NCBI GenBank assembly: GCA_015490255.1
Contig: WFYF01000014.1
Coordinates: 1 to 5,864 of the forward strand
Reading direction: 5' to 3'
Source of the DNA: Caldifarciminota bacterium
GTDB lineage: Bacteria; Hydrothermota; Hydrothermia; S141-80
DNA: 5,864 bases
Below are positions 1-5,440 of this stretch, one piece after another. Both the position numbers and the translations under genes were made by a program. Below the pieces are notes generated by a model. It was not told where the DNA came from. It was given only the letters and a program-made list of their open reading frames with translations, and made no database searches. How positions within the stretch are numbered: the first letter of the stretch is position 1; each line of letters starts with the position of its first letter.

Positions 1-77
1 ATCACCCACACCCCCCACGCCACCACCGGCCGCGGAAGGACAAGACCGGATTCTCGCACAGATGGAAACTTAATCAT
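1..77 (-). CDS. Possible 5' end of a leftward gene (partial, unidentified)
   Basis: An open frame starts at an ATG (77-75, minus strand) and stays open to the left edge, giving about 25 residues that begin MIKFPSVRESGLVLPRP. I do not recognise the protein, and the stretch is too short for a domain call. The main support is the promoter just upstream: its -10 box ends 6 nt before this ATG, so the predicted transcription start falls on the A of the start codon and the message would be leaderless. No Shine-Dalgarno sequence precedes the ATG, which fits. An in-frame GTG (59-57) or a start beyond the window are alternatives, and another minus-strand frame is also open here. Treat this as a candidate only. 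Confidence 0.3.
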   Translation of the reverse strand, partial: MIKFPSVRESGLVLPRPVVAWGVWV

Positions 78-83
78 GATAAA

Positions 84-112
84 ATGATAAGACAAAATTT
101 CCATATTGTCAA
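84..112 (-). promoter_or_regulatory. Sigma70-type promoter firing leftward
   Basis: On the minus strand a perfect -35 TTGACA (112-107) is followed by a 17-bp spacer and a -10 TATCAT (89-84, 5 of 6 consensus). It sits in an AT-rich island within GC-rich DNA. The predicted start site is about position 77, the A of an ATG. The 8-bp palindrome ATCATGAT (73-80) covers that ATG, and ATGATAA occurs twice 8 bp apart (76-82 and 84-90, plus strand), covering the -10 and start. A repressor site there is possible but unproven. The promoter reads away from the cyclase gene's 3' end and serves the next gene to the left. Confidence 0.65.
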
Positions 113-224
113 CACCCGGCCTCCGGAACCGATGCCTCTGCGACGAACAGGATGCTCTGTGCCGGTCCCTGAAGCGCGCGGAGTGGAGGAAGATTTTTCC
201 CGGGGTGGGGTTGCAGGGATGAGG

Positions 225-3200
225 TCAGGTTATGGACCGTTTTCGGCCTGGCGGGTGGTTCAGAAAATGTCCGGGTTCCCCCCTGGTTCCGGCCCCCATG
301 GCGTCAAGTTCCCGAACGAGTTCCTCGCGGGAGACGGTGCCGAACCAGTGATGCTCCGCCGCGTGCACATAAAACAGTCCGGGCCGGTGATGGTGCTGGG
401 CGAAGCGTTCCCGGGCCCTGTCCAGACAGGTGCGCATCCCGACAAGATCGTTGTCCAGCCCGTGGCAGAGGGCGCGGGTCCAGAGAAGATAGCCTTTGAG
501 GATGGGCGCGGTGTCGTCGGAGAGAAGGCGCTCGGCTTCTTTCAGGTGCTCCCGGGCACGCTCCGGCTGTCCTTCCTGGATTTCCACCAGCGCCCTGTTG
601 ATGCTGATCACGGCCCGCATGGTGGGGACCGGGTGAAGGGAAAGGGCGAGGGCGAACAGTTTCCGGGCCCGATGGGGGTTGCCGGTGAGAAGATACCACC
701 CGCCCAGCGCGTTGAGATACCGGATGATGAGCAGGTGGTGGTGCAGCCTGCGGGCAAGCCGGAGGGCCTGGAGGAGATGGCGGCGGGAAGCCTGAAGGTC
801 TCCCACGGATTTTTCCACAATTCCCATGCTCCCCAGCATATAGGCCAGACCCCGGAGATGCCCGATCTCCCGGAAAATTTCCACGGATTCCTTATAGCGC
901 TCCAGAGCCACCCCATAGTTGCCGAGGAGCTCTTCCATGCTTCCCAGATTGCCGAGGAGCATGGCCTGCTCATAAGGACCGCTGTATTGTCGGGCGAGTT
1001 CCAGAGCCCGGGCATAGGCGCTTCGGGCTTCCGGCGGATTTTGCTCTTTGAGGAGGTTGGCCAGAATGTTCAGGGTGTGAATCCGGAGGGAAAGACGGGA
1101 AGTGGGAATGCGGGTCAGGAGCTGCTGCAGGAGGCGCACGGCCAGACGTCGCCAGCCGAGCCGGTCAAGAACGCTCGCCATGTGGAGCAGGATATGCTCC
1201 CGATCCCGGGGAGTCAGGCGGCATGCCTGACGAAAATCCCGCAGGGCTTTCCGGTATTGTCCCACGTGAGCGTGCACAAATGCCCGCTCAATGTAAAATG
1301 CGCCCTGGAGATCCCGGGGCATGGCGGGGATGAGGTGGGCCACCTCTTCCAGCGCTTTGCCGGGGTCTCTGCGGCCCAGCTCCCTTTCCAGCGCAGCGGT
1401 GCGCAGGGCGAGATACACCTGGACGTGGGTGTGCCGGTGGGTTTCCCGGGCCTGCTGGAGACGTTCCAGCGCCGCGGCGAGGTTCTGGAGGTTTCCCTGT
1501 CGCCATAAGCGGAGTTCCTCATCTTCCCACTGCAAAATGGTGCGCTGGGGATCGCCTTCCGGATAGCAGTGCCGGGCCTGTTCAAACAGGAGGTGGGCCT
1601 CTTCCAGCGCGCCCCGGGCCGCAGCCCGGCGTGCGGCTTCGCGAAAAAAGCGGGCGGCCTTTTTGGGCTGTCCTGCCTCCCGCCAGTGGGTGGCGATCTC
1701 TTCCAGCCGGTCAGGGGTTCGGGTCTCCAGGAGACGGGCCAGACGGGCGTGCAGACGGCGGCGGTTGCGGGTCAGCAGGGATGCGTAAACGCCTTCTCTC
1801 AAAAGATCGTGGCTGAACCGGCCCTTCTGCTTGTGGACAGCATACCATCCCCGGACCTCCAGTTCCTGGAGGTCCTCCAGGGTCATCTCCGGCACGCAGG
1901 TCTGGAGAAGGCTTATGGGCATGTCGTCCCCGAAAACGGCGGCCATCTGCAGGATGCGCTGCAGACGGGGCGTCAACCGGAAGAAACGCCTCTGGATCAG
2001 CGTTTCCAGCCGAGGAGTGAGCCAGTCGGTCCCCTCTTCCCAGGCCCGGGCCATTTCCAGAGCGAACAGCGGCAGGCCTCCAGAACGGGCCACGATTTCC
2101 TGCACGGGCCCCCCTTCCGGGAGGACGGATTGCACAAGGGCGGTCATGGCCTCTTCCGGAAGGGGAAGGATGGGAATTTCCTGATCCACCGGAATCCGCT
2201 CCCCGGTGTCCCGGGCAACCCACAAGGCACCGTGTCCGAGGGTGGGCAGACGGAGAAGGACCTCCCGGGAAGGAGGGTCCATCCACTGGGCATCTTCAAA
2301 GATCCAGAGACGTCGGGGAAGACTTCGCAGGATCCGTTCCAGAAGGCCGGATACCAGGCGGGTGGCCTCCCGGGAGACTTCCTGCTGGTTCAGGACCGCA
2401 TGGAGGGCCGGGAGATATCCCGGCGGAATGCCCCAGTCTGCCAGCAGCGCGCGCATCGCACGCACAGGAACATACCCTTCCCTCCCGATCTCTTTGAGGA
2501 GCACACGCCGGAGGAGAGACCAGGGAGGATGAGGGCGGTCCGCGATGCGAAAATGGCTGTGGGCAATCCGGAGAAGGGATAGTTCCTCCAGGAATGCTTG
2601 AAGCAGGCGGGTTTTGCCGACCCCGGGGGGCCCCACCAGACTCACGGAGAGGTTTTCTCCTCCGGAGAACCGGCGCACGAAGTCCCGGAGAATCCGGAGT
2701 TCGTTCTGCCGCCCGAAAAGGGGAAGGGCATCGTGAGAAATTTTCGGATCTTCCCGTACGGATCGTACCGTCACTCCCGCACGTTTCCCCTTGAGAGGAA
2801 GCCGTTTGCCATCGCGGGAAGTGATCCAGGCCTCGCCCCACGGGGTGGCCCCGGCAACCCGGGCAGCGGTGTTGATGCAGTCTCCCATGAAATCCACGAA
2901 TCCCCCGATGCGAAGGTTCACCGCGATCCCTGAAGCCGCACCCAGCCGGATGTGGGGTGCACACAGCGCATCGGCAAGTTCCTTCACCCGCTCTTCTCCG
3001 TCTTCACAGGGCAGAGGAAACCCGAACACCGCAAGCCACCGGAAGCCTTCCGGCGAGACCTCGCCCTTGATCAGGTGGCCTTCCAGCCGGGCCAGCGTGC
3101 CGGTCAGGAGGTGGAAGGTCTGTGCCATCCGGTCCCGCGCGAGTCCCCGCATTTCCACAAACACGGCGGTGAGGCGCTGGAAGCGGCTGGGCTCGTCCAG

Positions 3201-3710
3201 AAGTGCGACGGGCACCCACGGAGGAGGAAGGAAGGGTTGGGGAGCAGGCGCGGTGTGCTTCGGAATGCGATGGTGGATCCACACTTCTCCCATGGATGTG
3301 TTTTTCTCCCGGCGGGCAAGGGCGCGGAGAACGGGTCCCGCGTAGGCTGTGAAGGGTGCCTGGTCGGGATCCGCATGGGCAAGGCGGTGCACCTGGAGGC
3401 TCCCGAACTGGAAGATCTGACGGGCCTGGAGAGGGAGGGGAGCCTCCTGAATTCTTCGGTGCACAAACCCGGCGAAAGCGACAAACGTCTCCCGGGGAAG
3501 GAGGGGAAACCAGACGGTGAGGGCATCGCCACCAAAGGAGAGAAGGGTGCCCTTCAAGTGGCGGATTTGAGGGAGGAGAGGAAGAAAGGTTCGGGCCACT
3601 GCCACCGCCACCTCCTCCGCCCCTTCCCGCCCCCGGGCTTCACGGCGTTCCAGAAAGGCTGTGAAGCCGGAAAGATCCACCTTCCACGCAACACCCTTTA
3701 CACCCCGCAT
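225..3710 (-). CDS. Soluble adenylyl cyclase-like protein: two class III cyclase domains, STAND/AAA ATPase, TPR-like repeats
   Basis: A predicted cytoplasmic signalling protein of about 1161 residues with no signal peptide or obvious membrane segment. Numbering is from the ATG at 3710. Cyclase domain C1 (about 7-150) has VDLSGFTAF with metal-ligand candidate D12 and FGGDALTVWFP with the second, D62. Domain C2 (about 178-300) lacks the first Asp (VFVEMRG, E186) but keeps GDCINTAAR with the transition-state pair N280 and R284. The two halves would therefore form one composite active site, as in animal soluble adenylyl cyclase (ADCY10). LFGRQNEL (about 331-338) opens the ATPase, with Walker A GPPGVGKT (360-367), Walker B-like LWIFEDAQWMD (468-478) and GGLPLFALEMA near 543. 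A winged-helix-like segment follows, then degenerate TPR-like helical repeats from about 665 to 1110 (for example near 680, 815, 930, 968, 1010 and 1047). The product is probably cAMP, but substrate and trigger are unknown. The frame continues upstream to a GTG at 3821; I prefer 3710 because the cyclase fold starts at once and a promoter sits 6 nt before it. Neither start has a clear Shine-Dalgarno. The gene is transcribed alone, divergently from parA. Confidence 0.9.
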   Translation of the reverse strand: MRGVKGVAWKVDLSGFTAFLERREARGREGAEEVAVAVARTFLPLLPQIRHLKGTLLSFGGDALTVWFPLLPRETFVAFAGFVHRRIQEAPLPLQARQIFQFGSLQVHRLAHADPDQAPFTAYAGPVLRALARREKNTSMGEVWIHHRIPKHTAPAPQPFLPPPWVPVALLDEPSRFQRLTAVFVEMRGLARDRMAQTFHLLTGTLARLEGHLIKGEVSPEGFRWLAVFGFPLPCEDGEERVKELADALCAPHIRLGAASGIAVNLRIGGFVDFMGDCINTAARVAGATPWGEAWITSRDGKRLPLKGKRAGVTVRSVREDPKISHDALPLFGRQNELRILRDFVRRFSGGENLSVSLVGPPGVGKTRLLQAFLEELSLLRIAHSHFRIADRPHPPWSLLRRVLLKEIGREGYVPVRAMRALLADWGIPPGYLPALHAVLNQQEVSREATRLVSGLLERILRSLPRRLWIFEDAQWMDPPSREVLLRLPTLGHGALWVARDTGERIPVDQEIPILPLPEEAMTALVQSVLPEGGPVQEIVARSGGLPLFALEMARAWEEGTDWLTPRLETLIQRRFFRLTPRLQRILQMAAVFGDDMPISLLQTCVPEMTLEDLQELEVRGWYAVHKQKGRFSHDLLREGVYASLLTRNRRRLHARLARLLETRTPDRLEEIATHWREAGQPKKAARFFREAARRAAARGALEEAHLLFEQARHCYPEGDPQRTILQWEDEELRLWRQGNLQNLAAALERLQQARETHRHTHVQVYLALRTAALERELGRRDPGKALEEVAHLIPAMPRDLQGAFYIERAFVHAHVGQYRKALRDFRQACRLTPRDREHILLHMASVLDRLGWRRLAVRLLQQLLTRIPTSRLSLRIHTLNILANLLKEQNPPEARSAYARALELARQYSGPYEQAMLLGNLGSMEELLGNYGVALERYKESVEIFREIGHLRGLAYMLGSMGIVEKSVGDLQASRRHLLQALRLARRLHHHLLIIRYLNALGGWYLLTGNPHRARKLFALALSLHPVPTMRAVISINRALVEIQEGQPERAREHLKEAERLLSDDTAPILKGYLLWTRALCHGLDNDLVGMRTCLDRARERFAQHHHRPGLFYVHAAEHHWFGTVSREELVRELDAMGAGTRGEPGHFLNHPPGRKRSIT

Positions 3711-3716
3711 GGTTTC

Positions 3717-3745
3717 AGTGTAAGCGCCATGGAAAGGAGTTTCAA
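3717..3745 (-). promoter_or_regulatory. Promoter of the cyclase gene, apparently leaderless
   Basis: On the minus strand, -35 TTGAAA (3745-3740, 5 of 6) is followed by a 17-bp spacer and -10 TACACT (3722-3717, 4 of 6, fits TANNNT). Six bases separate the -10 box from the ATG at 3710, so transcription should begin at or next to the start codon. The geometry (17-bp spacer, 6-nt gap, ATG) is identical to that of the promoter at 84-112. If the GTG at 3821 were the real start, this element would lie inside the coding region. Confidence 0.5.
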
Positions 3746-3903
3746 CCGTCCCGATCAGGAGATTGCCGCCCGGTTTCGGGGATCTGGGTCCCTCGGTCAG
3801 AGGGGCTGCGGGTTTCTGCACACGCCGGTCTGAAGGCCCTTTGGGAGGCTTCCCGGGTGCTTGAAAGATCGTGGGAAGGTCCGTATGGTAAGGGCATGCA
3901 TTT

Positions 3904-3943
3904 TTACAGATTTACATCTTTACATCTTTGCAGATTTGTTTGA
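3904..3943. repeat. 8-bp tandem repeat array
   Basis: Five consecutive 8-bp units: TTACAGAT, TTACATCT, TTACATCT, TTGCAGAT and a degenerate TTGTTTGA. The two central units are identical; the first and fourth differ from each other at one base. This is the best-preserved part of the larger phased tract and marks its cyclase-proximal end. TTGTTTGA recurs exactly at 4056-4063, in the same 8-bp register. Confidence 0.8.
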
Positions 3944-3991
3944 ATCAGTGGATGAAGAAAGCCGTGAAAGCATATTTGTATGATTGAAGGG

Positions 3992-4015
3992 TTGAGGAAA
4001 TCGTTGAAGAAATCT
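3992..4015. repeat. 12-bp tandem repeat, two units
   Basis: TTGAGGAAATCG (3992-4003) is followed directly by TTGAAGAAATCT (4004-4015), with 10 of 12 bases matching, and then by TTGAAGG. A second 12-bp offset repeat, GGGATACA at 4065-4072 and 4077-4084, lies further along. Both have offsets that are multiples of four, like the rest of the tract. Confidence 0.75.
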
Positions 4016-4161
4016 TTGAAGGCGTCAAGCGATGAACTTATGAATGGATGGACGTTTGTTTGAAGGGATACATGAGGGGATACAGGAAGAAAGGCGGGGT
4101 TGCACAGAGCCATAAAGAGAGGCGGAAATGAGAAAGGGTGCGGCGACGTCCGTCAATTGAC

Positions 4162-4170
4162 AGGAGGTGA
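4162..4170 (+). promoter_or_regulatory. Strong ribosome binding site of parA
   Basis: AGGAGGTGA is an uninterrupted complement of the 16S rRNA anti-Shine-Dalgarno end. Its AGGAGG core ends 6 nt before the ATG at 4174, which fixes the start of parA. It contrasts with the two minus-strand genes, which have no Shine-Dalgarno and look leaderless. Confidence 0.85.
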
Positions 4171-4173
4171 AGG

Positions 4174-4938
4174 ATGGTCCTTGCTGTGGCCAATCAGAAA
4201 GGAGGGGTGGGAAAGACCACCCTGGCGGTCAACCTCTCGGCTGCGCTGGCGCTGGAAGGTTTTCGGGTGCTGCTCCTGGATCTGGATCCCCAGGGAAGTG
4301 CCACCCGCTGGCTTCTTGGCCCGGATGTGGAGCCTGAAGAAGATGTGACCGGGCTCCTGGAAGGACGCTCCCCCCATCCGAAGGAGGTCTCTCCCCGGGG
4401 GTTGTTTCTTCTGCCGGCCACGGGAAGGCTGGCCGCCGTGGAGCGGAACCTTGCCGGTGAAGTGGGGGGAGAACTCGTGCTGGACGAGGCACTTGGCACC
4501 TATCGGGAAGCGTACGACTGGGTGATGCTGGACTGCCCGCCCAACCTGGGGATCCTCACCCTCAACGGGCTGGCCGCGGCCCGGAAGGTGCTGGTCCCGG
4601 TGGAGCCCCACTCTCTGGCCATCATGGGCATTGAGGATATTCTGGACGCGATTCACAAAGTCCAGCGACGCCTCCGCAGGCCTGTGGATCTGCTGGGGCT
4701 GGTGCTCAACCGTGTGGATTACCGGACCCGCCACACCCGGGAGGTGGTGAACCTCCTCCGTTCGGTGTATGGGGAAAAGGTTCTGACCACGGAGATCCGG
4801 ATCAACACCAGGATTCCCGAATCGGTGGCCTTTGCCCGCTCTGTGGTGGAATATGACCCCGCTTCCACCGGAGCCCAGAACTTCCGGGCGCTTGCCCGGG
4901 AAATCCTGGAGAAAGTCTATGTCCCGCAAAAAGCGTGA
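4174..4938 (+). CDS. parA: ParA/Soj-family deviant Walker A partition ATPase
   Basis: A 254-residue MinD/ParA-superfamily ATPase. Family members bind ATP, dimerise, coat non-specific DNA, and are released by a cognate DNA-binding partner, moving plasmids, chromosome origins or other cargo. Residues 7-16 read NQKGGVGKTT, the deviant Walker A with signature Lys9 and P-loop Lys14. Residues 33-43 (LLLDLDPQGSA) form the A' motif, and WVMLDCPPNLG (116-126) is Walker B with D120. VLVPVEPHSLAIMGIED (about 139-155) matches the conserved ParA core, and NTRIPES sits near the C-terminus. The P-loop is at the extreme N-terminus, so there is no N-terminal helix-turn-helix domain; this excludes type Ia plasmid ParA and fits type Ib or chromosomal Soj-like proteins. 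Start and ribosome binding site are unambiguous. The 3' end overlaps the RHH gene by 20 bp, indicating co-translation. Whether it segregates a replicon or positions other cargo cannot be told. Confidence 0.93.
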   Translation: MVLAVANQKGGVGKTTLAVNLSAALALEGFRVLLLDLDPQGSATRWLLGPDVEPEEDVTGLLEGRSPHPKEVSPRGLFLLPATGRLAAVERNLAGEVGGELVLDEALGTYREAYDWVMLDCPPNLGILTLNGLAAARKVLVPVEPHSLAIMGIEDILDAIHKVQRRLRRPVDLLGLVLNRVDYRTRHTREVVNLLRSVYGEKVLTTEIRINTRIPESVAFARSVVEYDPASTGAQNFRALAREILEKVYVPQKA

Positions 4939-5437
4939 AGCCGGGGAGCCGGAGGCCCTGCGCCGTCTCCTGCGTCGGCGGGCCCACACCCCTGCCCGCC
5001 ACCTGGTGGGCGATGCCCCGGAGATCCCGGAAAAACCCGACGAAAGTCCTTCTCCGGATGAGGGAAGCCACGACCCATCCGCTGACACCCCGGTCAGCAC
5101 AACGCTGGTGATCAGTTCTGAGGCCTGGAAACGTCTGGCGGTGTATTGTTTCGTGCAGAACCGGACCCTCCGGGAGGCGCTGGTGGAAGTGCTGGGACAT
5201 CTTGAGGAGATTTCGTCTGATGAGATCCAGGCAGGGGAAAAGACGCGCAAGGTTCGGCGGCTCAGCGTCCTCCTTCCGGAGTCCCTTCACGATCGTCTGC
5301 GATGGATGGCGGTAAGGATGGACACCACCATGAACGCGCTGGTGGAGGCGCTGATCGGACGGACTCTCCCGGACCCCGATCCGGAGCTTGCCGCCACCAT
5401 CCGGCGCCTTCCTCGCGGCCCCAGGCCGCGGCGGTGA
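4919..5437 (+). CDS. Tandem ribbon-helix-helix DNA-binding protein, probable ParA partner (ParB/ParG-like)
   Basis: A 172-residue basic protein. The start is the ATG at 4919, inside parA, with GGAG at 4908-4911 seven bases upstream; the frame stays open further upstream, but that part is parA read in another frame. Residues 1-30 are Arg/Lys-rich (MSRKKREAG, then RRLLRRR), like the flexible basic tails with which type Ib partition proteins stimulate ParA. A Pro/Asp/Glu/Ser-rich linker covers about 31-58. Two RHH-like units follow. The first has strand STTLVI (60-65), helix A 66-80 and helix B 83-96 (TLREALVEVL). The second has strand RRLSVLLP (113-120), helix A 121-134 and helix B about 137-148 (MNALVEALIGRTL). 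The C-terminus is Pro/Arg-rich. RHH proteins bind DNA as dimers through a paired beta-ribbon, so two units in one chain could form an intramolecular pseudo-dimer, as in F-plasmid TraY. It is not a ParB/Spo0J-fold protein. The likely targets are the boxes at 3904-4131. The family call is by eye. Confidence 0.72.
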   Translation: MSRKKREAGEPEALRRLLRRRAHTPARHLVGDAPEIPEKPDESPSPDEGSHDPSADTPVSTTLVISSEAWKRLAVYCFVQNRTLREALVEVLGHLEEISSDEIQAGEKTRKVRRLSVLLPESLHDRLRWMAVRMDTTMNALVEALIGRTLPDPDPELAATIRRLPRGPRPRR

Positions 5438-5440
5438 GAT

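Larger units (their letters stand above)
3904..4131. repeat. Degenerate tetranucleotide-phased tract upstream of parA; candidate partition site/operator
   Basis: Read in 4-bp blocks from 3904, the tract has a consistent register. TGA trinucleotides occur at 3941, 3953, 3965, 3981, 3985, 3993, 4005, 4017, 4033, 4041, 4061, 4073 and 4129, and all 13 positions are 1 modulo 4. The first base of each block is A, T or G but essentially never C. The TGAs form TTGA, ATGA or GTGA boxes separated by 0, 4, 8, 12 or 16 bases, plus one longer gap before the last. Shorter exact repeats sit inside: 8-bp units at 3904-3935, 12-bp units at 3992-4015, and GGGATACA repeated 12 bp apart (4065 and 4077). A 4-bp register is not a codon register, so this is not coding structure. 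Being directly upstream of a parA-RHH operon, it is the natural candidate for a centromere-like binding array. Decayed slippage-derived satellite DNA is the alternative. Confidence 0.7.
3711..4173. other. Divergent intergenic region between the cyclase gene and parA
   Basis: 463 bp with no convincing gene. The cyclase-proximal part (3711-3890) is GC-rich. It carries the cyclase promoter and, if the GTG at 3821 is used, a 37-residue Pro/Gly-rich N-terminal extension that looks unlike a conserved domain. The middle (3904-4131) is the AT- and purine-rich phased tract. The parA side ends in a strong ribosome binding site. I found no convincing parA promoter. The best candidate is weak: TTGAAG (4016-4021), 17 bp, TATGAA (4039-4044), inside the phased tract. 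That placement would suit autoregulation if the downstream RHH protein binds the tract. Confidence 0.7.

Noticed and set aside
113..224. Intrinsic terminator after the cyclase gene
   Set aside because: On the minus strand no stem followed by a T-run was found between the stop at 225 and the leftward promoter; only short GC-rich complementarities occur.
84..1508. A 474-codon open frame on the plus strand opposite the cyclase gene
   Set aside because: It lies antisense to the TPR-like half of a protein with clear domains, has no SD, and its translation is a Gly/Pro-rich string without motifs. GC-rich codon bias opens such shadow frames; those at 1569-2582 and 2952-3833 are the same kind.
3904..4113. 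A 69-codon minus-strand frame across the phased tract
   Set aside because: Its Phe/Asn/Asp-rich repeats (such as KDFFNDFLNP) are a by-product of the 4-bp phased DNA. No SD or promoter precedes it and it resembles no known protein.
3904..4131. CRISPR array or canonical chromosomal parS
   Set aside because: Repeat units are 4-12 bp with no unique spacers of 30 bp or more, so this is not CRISPR. No match to the parS palindrome TGTTTCACGTGAAACA was seen anywhere in the window.
4157..4162. TTGACA just upstream of parA as its -35 box
   Set aside because: A -10 box at the usual spacing would fall inside the parA coding region (about 4180-4185), where the sequence does not resemble one. The hexamer also runs straight into the ribosome binding site.
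4153..5250. A 365-codon minus-strand frame across parA and the RHH gene
   Set aside because: It is antisense to a gene with perfect ParA motifs and its own SD. The translation is low-complexity with no recognisable domain.
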